Below are positions 1-5,037 of a stretch of 5,472 nucleotides of DNA, piece by piece; position 1 is the first letter of the stretch; the number at the start of each line of letters is the position of its first letter. The translations under genes and the position numbers were made by a program. This DNA comes from Anaerolineales bacterium (lineage in GTDB: Bacteria > Chloroflexota > Anaerolineae > Anaerolineales > UBA6663), in NCBI GenBank assembly GCA_016789165.1, contig JAEURL010000513.1:1-5472 (forward strand), read 5' to 3'. The notes under the pieces were generated by a model, which ran no database searches, was not told the origin of the DNA, and was given only the letters and a program-made list of their open reading frames with translations.

Positions 1-555
1 CGCGGCCGTGGTCAGCGCGGTGTGCGCGGCCGGCGCGCCCACTGGCGTGGTCTGAATGTGGTGATCGGCCTGGGCGTACACCGCCGCGAACGCGGCCGCA
101 TATGCGCGCCGGGCCGGCGCCTCGGCGAAGTAGCCGGCGTAAATCCAATCCCAGGTGAAATTCTCAATCAGCACCGACGGCAGGCCGGCGGCCCGCGCCA
201 CGGCGATGCCCAGCGCGGCCACGTCGCACAGCACCATCTGGCAGCCGAGGCCGCGCACCTGGGCGGCCAGGCCGGCCACCAGGTCGGCGCGCAGCGGCAG
301 CAGCTCATCCAGCCGGCGGGCCGTGTCGGCCAGGTCGGCGTGCAGGGGCGAGGTCTGCGCCACGCCGATATCGGTGAGGACGGCCTGGTAGGTGAACGGC
401 CCGCGCAGCGACTCGCGGAAGAACCATTCCGGCGCCGTGGTGAAGATGTGAAAGCGGGCCTCCGGCCGGCGGGCGTGGACGGCCGCCATCACGGCCGCGG
501 CCCGCGCCGCGTGGCCGAAGCCGTGCGGGGTGACGAAGTAAGCCAGGTTGGTCAT
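1..555 (-). CDS. Glycosyltransferase-like protein, ARA1 N-terminal type (partial, C-terminus off the left edge)
   Basis: Reading the minus strand from the ATG at 555-553 gives 185 uninterrupted residues to the window edge. The N-terminus has a first beta strand followed by a glycine/histidine loop (TPHGFGHAARA, residues 9-19). Further on are VLCDVAALGIAVARAAGLPS (108-127) and ENFTWDWIYAGY (131-142). This order matches the GT-B-like domain at the N-terminus of plant L-arabinokinase (GHGFGHATR, then a VSDV strand, then NFSWDFIY). Bacteria carry this domain as stand-alone proteins of unclear substrate, often labelled glycosyltransferase family 28-like. The C-terminal nucleotide-sugar-binding half is not visible, so catalysis cannot be judged. 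The protein looks cytoplasmic, with no signal peptide. The ATG overlaps the recD2 stop (ATGA at 552-555) and no Shine-Dalgarno precedes it, so translation probably relies on coupling to recD2. The family call is fairly firm; the donor and acceptor are unknown. Confidence 0.85.
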   Translation of the reverse strand, partial: MTNLAYFVTPHGFGHAARAAAVMAAVHARRPEARFHIFTTAPEWFFRESLRGPFTYQAVLTDIGVAQTSPLHADLADTARRLDELLPLRADLVAGLAAQVRGLGCQMVLCDVAALGIAVARAAGLPSVLIENFTWDWIYAGYFAEAPARRAYAAAFAAVYAQADHHIQTTPVGAPAAHTALTTAA

Positions 556-2756
556 AGCAGATGGGGTTGAGGGGCGTCGCCGCGCTGCAGCCGCTCGGCC
601 AGGCCGCTCCAGCGCCGGCTGACGGTGGCGTTGCGGACCGCCACGGCGATGGCCCGGCGGCTGCCCACCAGCACGCACAGCTGGCGGGCGCGCGTCACGG
701 CCGTGTAGAGCAGGTTGCGCTGCAGCATCACGTAGTGCTGGGTCAGCAGCGGCACCACCACGGCCGGGAACTCCGAGCCCTGCGCCTTGTGGATGCTGAC
801 CGCGAAGGCGTGCTGCAGTTCGTCGGCTTCCAGCCAGTCATAGAAGACGGCCCGGCCGTCGAACTCCACGGTCAGGGTCTGGTTCTCCAGGTCGATATCC
901 AGGATCCGGCCGATATCGCCGTTGAAGGCCTCTTTCTGGTAATTGTTGCGGATCTGCATCACGCGGTCGCCGGCCCGGAAGACGCGCCCGCCCAGCGGGC
1001 GCTCCGGTTTGCCGGCCGCCGGCGGGTTGAGCGCGGCCTGCAGGCGCTGGTTGAGGGCCGCCACGCCGGCCGCGCCGCGGTGCATGGGGGCCAGCACCTG
1101 GATGTCGGTCAGGGCCGGCAGGCCGAACTTGCGCGGGACGCGGTTGGCCACCACGTCCACGGTCAACTCCGCGGCCTGCTCGGCGTCCTCCTGGGCGAAG
1201 AGGTAGAAGTCGCGCGCCTCTTTGGGGAAGACCGGGATCTGCCCTTGGTTGATGCGGTGGGCGTTGGTGATGATGTGGCTCTCGGCCGCCTGGCGGAAGA
1301 TCACGCTCAGGCGCGTCAGCGGCACCTGCCCGCTGTGGATCAGGTCGCCCAGCACGTTGCCGGCCCCCACCGAGGGCAGCTGGTCCGCGTCGCCCACCAG
1401 CAGCAGGTGCGCGGCCGGGTCCACGCCCTTGAGCAGGGCATTGAACAGCAGCAGGTCCAGCATGGAGACCTCGTCCACCACCACCAGGTGGGCGGCCAGC
1501 CGGTTGTGCTCGTTGACCGTGAAGCCCTCCAAGGGCGAGTAGCCGAGCAGGCGGTGCAGGGTCTGGGCCGGCCGGCCGGCGGCTTCGCTCAGCCGTTTGG
1601 CGGCGCGGCCAGTGGGCGAGGCCAGCGCCACCGGGTGGCCGGCCGGCTCCAGCAGGCGGATCAGGGCGCGCAGGGCCGTGGTCTTGCCGGTGCCGGGCCC
1701 GCCGGTGAGCACGGTCACCTTGCCGGTCAGCGCCAGCCGCACAGCCGCGCGCTGCTCGTCGGAGAGGCTGACGGCCGCGTCCTTTTCCGCCGCCCGGGCG
1801 AAGAGCGCGCCCCAGTCGGCGGCCTGGAACTCCGCCAGCCGCGTGGCCGGCGTGCGCAGCAAGGTGAGCAGCCGGCCGGCGGCGTTCACCTCGGCCTGGT
1901 AGAAGGGCGCCAGGTAGACGGCCGGGTTGTCGGGCGCGCCCGTCAGCGCGAGCGCCTCGCGCCGGACGCGGCCCTGGGCCTCCAGCCGGTCCAGCGCGGC
2001 CGGCAGCAGTTCGGCCGGCACCTCCAGCAGCGCCGCCCCGGTCCGCAGCAGTTCGGCCTGCGGCACACAGACGTGGCCCTCGTCAGCCTGCTCGCTCAGG
2101 GCGAAGGCCAGGCCGGCCTCCAGGCGGGCCGGCGCCTCCGGCGGGATGCCCAGCGCCTGCGCGATCTTGTCCGCCGTACGGAAGCCGATGCCCCAGATGT
2201 CGCGCGCCAGCCGGTACGGGTCGCTCTGGACGATGTTCAGCGCTTCATCGCCGTACTGCTTGTAGATCTTCACGGCCAGGCCGGCGCTGACGCCGTGGCT
2301 CTGCAGGAAGACCATCACCTCCTTGATGGCCTTCTGCTGTTCCCAGGCCTGGGTGATGGCCAGGTAGCGCTTCTGGCCGATGTCGGGGACCTCGCGCAAG
2401 CGGTGCGGCTGGGCGTCGATGACGGTCAGGGTTTCGGCCCCAAATGTGGCCACGATCTTCTCGGCCGTGCGCGGGCCGATGCCTTTGATCAGGCCCGAGC
2501 CCAGGTAACGGCGGATGCCCTCCACTGTGGCCGGCAGCACCTGCTCGCAGCGCTCGGCCTTGAACTGCCGGCCGTACTCGGCGTGCATGGCCCACTGGCC
2601 CTGCAGGCGCAGGCTCTCGCCGGGCGTCACCTCCGGCAGGTTGCCGACCACGGTCACCAGGTCCGGATAGCCTTTGGCGTTCAGGCGCAGGACCGAGTAG
2701 CCGTTCTCGGCATTGAAATACGTGACGCGTTCGACGACGCCGGTCAGGGTGTCCAC
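552..2756 (-). CDS. recD2: ATP-dependent 5'-3' DNA helicase RecD2 (RecD-like, YrrC family)
   Basis: Superfamily 1B helicase that unwinds DNA 5' to 3' and acts in repair and replication-fork maintenance without RecB and RecC. The 734 aa match RecD2 proteins (about 715-800) and exceed E. coli RecD (608). Residues 1-75 form the N-terminal OB-like domain typical of RecD2. Helix-hairpin-helix-like segments follow: GIGPRTAEKI (92-101), DIGQKRYLAI (125-134), GIGFRTADKI (189-198). Helicase motifs are all present: Q-like LSDEQRAAV (331-339), Walker A GGPGTGKTT (352-360), Ia SPTGRAAKRL (380-389), Walker B VVVDEVSM (425-432), III VGDADQLPSVG (454-464), IFRQ (486-489), V SIHKAQGSEF (654-663) and VI YTAVTRAR (684-691). 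There is no nuclease domain. The start is GTG at 2756-2754, because the homologous N-terminus (TGVVERVTYFNAENGYSVLRL) begins there. No Shine-Dalgarno is visible. A TAGAAT hexamer lies 6 nt upstream. The 3' end overlaps the glycosyltransferase gene by 4 nt. Confidence 0.97.
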   Translation of the reverse strand: MDTLTGVVERVTYFNAENGYSVLRLNAKGYPDLVTVVGNLPEVTPGESLRLQGQWAMHAEYGRQFKAERCEQVLPATVEGIRRYLGSGLIKGIGPRTAEKIVATFGAETLTVIDAQPHRLREVPDIGQKRYLAITQAWEQQKAIKEVMVFLQSHGVSAGLAVKIYKQYGDEALNIVQSDPYRLARDIWGIGFRTADKIAQALGIPPEAPARLEAGLAFALSEQADEGHVCVPQAELLRTGAALLEVPAELLPAALDRLEAQGRVRREALALTGAPDNPAVYLAPFYQAEVNAAGRLLTLLRTPATRLAEFQAADWGALFARAAEKDAAVSLSDEQRAAVRLALTGKVTVLTGGPGTGKTTALRALIRLLEPAGHPVALASPTGRAAKRLSEAAGRPAQTLHRLLGYSPLEGFTVNEHNRLAAHLVVVDEVSMLDLLLFNALLKGVDPAAHLLLVGDADQLPSVGAGNVLGDLIHSGQVPLTRLSVIFRQAAESHIITNAHRINQGQIPVFPKEARDFYLFAQEDAEQAAELTVDVVANRVPRKFGLPALTDIQVLAPMHRGAAGVAALNQRLQAALNPPAAGKPERPLGGRVFRAGDRVMQIRNNYQKEAFNGDIGRILDIDLENQTLTVEFDGRAVFYDWLEADELQHAFAVSIHKAQGSEFPAVVVPLLTQHYVMLQRNLLYTAVTRARQLCVLVGSRRAIAVAVRNATVSRRWSGLAERLQRGDAPQPHLL

Positions 2757-2762
2757 AGCGCG

Positions 2763-2768
2763 ATTCTA
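2763..2768 (-). promoter_or_regulatory. Candidate -10 box for recD2, implying a leaderless transcript
   Basis: The minus strand reads TAGAAT (5 of 6 to TATAAT), followed by six bases (CGCGCT) and then the recD2 GTG. That spacing would place transcription start on or next to the start codon. No Shine-Dalgarno lies between, which fits a leaderless mRNA. No convincing TTGACA-like -35 is seen 16-19 nt further upstream, only A/T-rich bases around 2788-2793, so the call rests on the -10 alone. Confidence 0.4.
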
Positions 2769-2779
2769 CCGGAGGTTGA

Positions 2780-2871
2780 GGCGGCGGATTTCACGGATTG
2801 GCACCGATGGGGGGCGGGGAAGGCCGGGCCGCGCCGCCGGAGGCTTGACCTCCGCTGTGTAATCCGCGGCC
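2780..2871. repeat. Imperfect inverted repeat in the gap upstream of recD2
   Basis: The 127-bp intergenic region 2757-2883 holds two 15-nt arms, GGCGGCGGATTTCAC (2780-2794) and GTGTAATCCGCGGCC (2857-2871), complementary at 13 of 15 positions across a 62-nt spacer. The left arm runs into a second CGGATT (2794-2799), giving two copies 9 nt apart. The spacer also contains a 6-bp perfect hairpin (CGGAGG-CTTGA-CCTCCG, 2838-2854) beside the right arm. It could be a small dispersed repeat or a structured 3' UTR of the gene ending at 2884. No terminal target duplication or transposase is visible. No other gene is seen in the gap. Confidence 0.5.
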
Positions 2872-2883
2872 AATGGTGGCGGT

Positions 2884-3594
2884 TCACGCAACCCGGTACA
2901 GCCGGGCGCGGCGTTCATGGCCGGCCTCGGCCAGCACGCCCAGGCCGCGCAGACAGTAGGTGATCTTCTGCCCGAGGTCCAGCGGGACGTTCAGGGCCTC
3001 GGCCAGGGCCCGGCTGGTGAAGGGCTGGGGCAGGCGGAGGGGGATGAAGGCCAGGAAGTCGGCGGGTGTCCGGAAGTCCACGGCCTGGACCACGTCCAAT
3101 AGCTGCCGGTCCACCACGCGGTAGTCCCGGCGCCAGCGCCGCCGGGACCGGGCGGCCGGCGCGCGCACTTCCTCCTCGCGCGTCAGCAGCACGGTCAGCG
3201 TCAGGTTCGGGTGGGCCAGCACGGCCGGGAGGCTCACCAATTCGTAGAACAGGTCGGGCAGGGCGCCGCGCCGGGGCGATTTGCGGCGGCTGAGCGGCCG
3301 GCCGGCGCCGTCCACGCGCACGATCCACTTCTCGAGCGCGATGGGGTGCACCAGCTGGAGCTGGTGGGCCTCCAGCAGCCGCGGCAGTTTGCGGCGCAGG
3401 GCCGCGAAGCTGCCGGTCTGCACTTCGATGAGCAGGCCGCCGGCCGGGCCGGGGCGCAGCAGGTCGGCCACGAAGCCGTCCACCGGCACTTCGAGCTGAT
3501 CGCCCGGCTGGGCCAGGTGGGCTTTCAGGGCGGCGTGCAGGTGGGTCTCGCGCAGGGTCCCAATGCGCTGCGGGCGGGCGGCGGGGGCGGGCAT
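2884..3594 (-). CDS. Hypothetical protein with PD-(D/E)xK-like N-terminal region and possible winged-helix C-terminus
   Basis: This 236-aa protein resembles a conserved but uncharacterised family I associate with Chloroflexota genomes; I cannot confirm a Pfam number. Its first 90 residues carry a pattern like a restriction-endonuclease fold: VPVDGFVADLL (36-46, D44), LLIEVQTGSF (54-63, E57 and Q59) and RRKL (67-70, K69). The D...ExQ arrangement is compatible with PD-(D/E)xK variants such as BglII. Next come a conserved-looking HPIALEKWIV (83-92), a basic SRRKSPRRG (102-110), and a C-terminal PFTSRALAEALNVPLDLGQKITYCLRGLGV stretch (191-220, described here by its helix-turn-helix-like rhythm) that suggests a winged helix. 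No signal peptide or membrane segment is seen. The ATG at 3594-3592 has no Shine-Dalgarno, but TATAAT sits 9 nt upstream. The gene is divergent from the DUF2277 gene. DNA cleavage is inference only. Confidence 0.85.
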   Translation of the reverse strand: MPAPAARPQRIGTLRETHLHAALKAHLAQPGDQLEVPVDGFVADLLRPGPAGGLLIEVQTGSFAALRRKLPRLLEAHQLQLVHPIALEKWIVRVDGAGRPLSRRKSPRRGALPDLFYELVSLPAVLAHPNLTLTVLLTREEEVRAPAARSRRRWRRDYRVVDRQLLDVVQAVDFRTPADFLAFIPLRLPQPFTSRALAEALNVPLDLGQKITYCLRGLGVLAEAGHERRARLYRVA

Positions 3595-3603
3595 CAGCCG
3601 GCG

Positions 3604-3611
3604 ATTATAAT
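3604..3611. promoter_or_regulatory. Palindromic bidirectional -10 element (ATTATAAT) between divergent genes
   Basis: ATTATAAT is its own reverse complement, so both strands carry a perfect TATAAT: plus at 3606-3611, minus at 3609-3604. On the minus strand it lies 9 nt before the ATG of the hypothetical gene, predicting a leader of 0-3 nt. On the plus strand it lies 48 nt before the DUF2277 ATG, predicting a leader of about 41 nt. GCCGGC flanks it on both sides (3597-3602 and 3612-3617). No -35 resembling TTGACA and no TG extension is seen on either strand. It is the only A/T-rich stretch in the 65-bp gap. Confidence 0.6.
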
Positions 3612-3648
3612 GCCGGCCAGCCGTCTCGGCCGGCGAGCGGCCTTACCC

Positions 3649-3653
3649 GGAGA
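3649..3653 (+). promoter_or_regulatory. Shine-Dalgarno of the DUF2277 gene
   Basis: GGAGA followed by AAG ends 6 nt before the ATG at 3660, a normal spacing. It supports this start and contrasts with the divergent partner gene, which has no Shine-Dalgarno. A 5-bp hairpin (GGCCG-GCGAG-CGGCC, 3628-3642) sits just upstream in the predicted leader. Confidence 0.7.
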
Positions 3654-3659
3654 AAGCCT

Positions 3660-3887
3660 ATGTGCCGCAGCATCAAAACCCTGCGCCAGCCCGAGCGGGC
3701 GCCCACCGACGCGGAGCTGCAGGCCGCGGCGCTGCAGTTCGTGCGCAAGATCAGCGGCTACCGCGTCCCCTCGCGCGCCAACGCCGCCGCCTTCGAGGCG
3801 GCCGTGGCCGAGATCACGGCCGTCAGCCGGCGGCTGTTCGAACAGCTGGAGACGCGGCCGGCGCCAGCCCAGCCGCGCCGCGAGTAA
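3660..3887 (+). CDS. DUF2277 family small protein
   Basis: This complete 75-aa protein opens with MCRSIKTLRQPERAPTDAEL and continues AALQFVRKISGYRVPSRANAAAFEAAV (residues 23-49). The family signature is MCRNIKxLxN/QPxxPxT, then AAxQFVRKxSGxxxPSxxNxxxF, at the usual length of about 75-90 residues. The function of DUF2277 proteins is unknown. The protein is soluble, probably helical, with no signal peptide, and has a low-complexity proline/arginine tail (66-75). The ATG at 3660 has a well-placed GGAGA, and a perfect TATAAT lies 48 nt upstream. The gene stands alone on the plus strand, divergent from the nuclease-like gene and convergent with the CPBP gene, so the neighbours give no clear functional hint beyond the shared promoter region. 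Confidence 0.93.
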   Translation: MCRSIKTLRQPERAPTDAELQAAALQFVRKISGYRVPSRANAAAFEAAVAEITAVSRRLFEQLETRPAPAQPRRE

Positions 3888-3894
3888 GCGGCGC
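3875..3894 (+). other. GC hairpin spanning the DUF2277 stop codon
   Basis: A perfect 7-bp stem (GCGCCGC with GCGGCGC) closes a 6-nt loop, GAGTAA, that contains the TAA stop. No U-tract follows, so it is not a canonical rho-independent terminator. It may still contribute to 3'-end formation in the 56-bp convergent gap (3888-3943), where I see no other terminator. Confidence 0.4.
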
Positions 3895-3943
3895 AGTCGG
3901 CAGTCGCGTTCGGTGTGTTTGGTCACGCGCAGCCCGACGCGCC

Positions 3944-4825
3944 TCACCGGGAGCGCGATGCGGCCAGCGCCGGCCGGCCCGGCGTCAGGCGCAGCCAGCC
4001 GGAGGCGGCGGCCAGCAGCAGGGCGGCGCCACAGGTCAGCAGCGCCCCGACGGCCGGGTGCGCGGCGGCTGAAGGCAGGAACAGCCCGGTGACGGCGATG
4101 GCCGTGTGCAGGAGCAGCGCCAGGAGCAGGCTGCCGCGTGTGTGCTGGTAGAGCCAGGTGAAGATGACGGCGGTCGCGATGGTGCCGAGCGCCGTCCAGG
4201 CCGTGAAACTGCCCTCGCGCGCGTCGCCGGCGACGAAGGACAGCGGCAGGTGCCAGACCACCCACAGGGCGCCCAGCAAGATGCTGGACCACAGCGGCCC
4301 GAAGCGCTCCAGCAGGCGGGGCAGGGCGTAGCCGCGCCAGCCCGGCTCCTCGCCCATGGAGCTGCCGAGCAAAGTTTGCTGGAGGAACACCGCGGGCAGG
4401 AATGCCAGCGGGCTGACGGTCTTGAGTTCTGGAGGCAGGGGATAGAGCTGATGAAACGGCGACCGGGAAAAATCGGGAGCGGCGCCGCCCAGCAGCAGGT
4501 GCAGGCCGGTCGTCGCCAGTGAGAGGAGCGCGGGCCAGGCCAGCGCGAACAGATACCAGACCAAGCCCACGCGCCAGACCGTCAAACGGCGCAGCAGGTC
4601 GCCCAGGCCGGCCCGGCCGTCGCACAGGGCGGCTGTGAGGAGCGCGGCCAGGCACGGTCCGAACGCCCCAATCAGGGCCAGCAGGGTGGCGTCGAACGGG
4701 AGCCCCAGCCAGCCGCGGGAGGCCAGGGCCAGCGGGATCCAGGCCGCCCACGACAAGCCAAAGGCCAGGGCGAAGAAAACGAAGAGCGCACGGGGTTTCC
4801 AGGCAGGGGTGCGGGTGGGTGTCAT
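3944..4825 (-). CDS. CPBP family intramembrane metalloprotease (CAAX protease/Rce1/Abi-like)
   Basis: Polytopic membrane protein of 293 aa. In this family glutamate and histidine residues within the membrane coordinate a metal and, in characterised members, cleave substrates such as prenylated CAAX peptides; bacterial substrates are mostly unknown. Hydrophobic segments lie at about 13-36, 44-67, 87-112, 139-155, 178-198, 209-226, 230-250 and 257-278. The three family motifs are intact: EExxxR at E159, E160 and R164 (GEEPGWRGYALPRLLERFG), the motif-2 histidine H192 (WVVWHLPLS, with W188 where F is usual) and the motif-3 histidine H240 (LLLHTAIA). I chose the ATG at 4825-4823 because AAAGGAG lies 9 nt upstream and the hydrophobic N-terminus follows. 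A GTG at 4873 would add 16 unhelpful residues. A promoter at 4911-4940 and the terminator beyond it suggest a monocistronic unit. Confidence 0.93.
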   Translation of the reverse strand: MTPTRTPAWKPRALFVFFALAFGLSWAAWIPLALASRGWLGLPFDATLLALIGAFGPCLAALLTAALCDGRAGLGDLLRRLTVWRVGLVWYLFALAWPALLSLATTGLHLLLGGAAPDFSRSPFHQLYPLPPELKTVSPLAFLPAVFLQQTLLGSSMGEEPGWRGYALPRLLERFGPLWSSILLGALWVVWHLPLSFVAGDAREGSFTAWTALGTIATAVIFTWLYQHTRGSLLLALLLHTAIAVTGLFLPSAAAHPAVGALLTCGAALLLAAASGWLRLTPGRPALAASRSR

Positions 4826-4834
4826 GGCGCGCGG

Positions 4835-4841
4835 CTCCTTT
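4835..4841 (-). promoter_or_regulatory. Strong Shine-Dalgarno that sets the CPBP gene start
   Basis: The minus strand reads AAAGGAG, then nine bases to the ATG at 4825. It is the best ribosome-binding site in the window and favours this ATG over the in-frame upstream GTG at 4873. It lies inside a tiny upstream reading frame (4822-4848). Confidence 0.75.
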
Positions 4842-4910
4842 CCGGCATGACCTGGGGGTCGGGGCCGGCTCACGCCGCAGGCGTCGCGGGCTGCCCCTTG
4901 ATTTGCCGTC

Positions 4911-4940
4911 AGTGTAAGCCGCGGCTTTCCGGGTTGTCAT
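4911..4940 (-). promoter_or_regulatory. Candidate sigma-70-type promoter for the CPBP gene
   Basis: On the minus strand, ATGACA (4940-4935, 5 of 6 to TTGACA) is separated by 18 nt from TACACT (4916-4911, 4 of 6 to TATAAT). Transcription would begin near 4904, giving a leader of about 80 nt. It sits just past the slyD terminator in the direction of transcription, which suits independent expression. Confidence 0.5.
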
Positions 4941-4973
4941 GCGCAAAAGGACGGAGAGGCCGGCCGCGCGGCC

Positions 4974-5003
4974 AATGAAAAGGCCGCCAGCACGGCGGCC
5001 TTT
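4974..5003 (-). terminator. Rho-independent terminator of slyD
   Basis: A perfect 10-bp stem (AAAGGCCGCC with GGCGGCCTTT, 4979-4988 and 4994-5003) closes a 5-nt loop. On the minus strand it continues into TTTTCATT, a usable U-tract; the plus-strand side lacks one. It begins 34 nt beyond the slyD stop codon and insulates slyD from the CPBP gene. Confidence 0.85.
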
Positions 5004-5037
5004 CAGGCAATCTGGGTCTGATTCAGAGCTGACGCGA

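Noticed and set aside
22..570. A 182-codon open frame on the plus strand opposite the glycosyltransferase gene
   Set aside because: The minus strand carries recognisable family motifs; the plus-strand product is compositionally odd and matches nothing I know.
2838..2854. The GGAGG/CCTCC hairpin as a terminator of the nuclease-like gene
   Set aside because: The stem has only 6 bp and no U-tract follows on the minus strand; it is better described as part of the intergenic repeat.
561..2963. An 800-codon open frame on the plus strand opposite recD2
   Set aside because: It is antisense to a recD2 with every helicase motif intact. Its translation is dominated by Q, H, G, A and R with no domain, as expected from GC-rich codons read backwards.
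3211..4092. A 293-codon plus-strand frame spanning the divergent gap and the DUF2277 gene
   Set aside because: It crosses the promoter region, lies antisense to two supported genes and covers the DUF2277 gene in a different frame; it has no domain-like sequence.
3594..4946. A 450-codon minus-strand frame overlapping the CPBP gene in another frame
   Set aside because: It is rich in P, R and A with no motif. It overlaps the real CPBP frame, which has membrane segments, catalytic motifs and a Shine-Dalgarno, and it also runs antisense through the DUF2277 gene.
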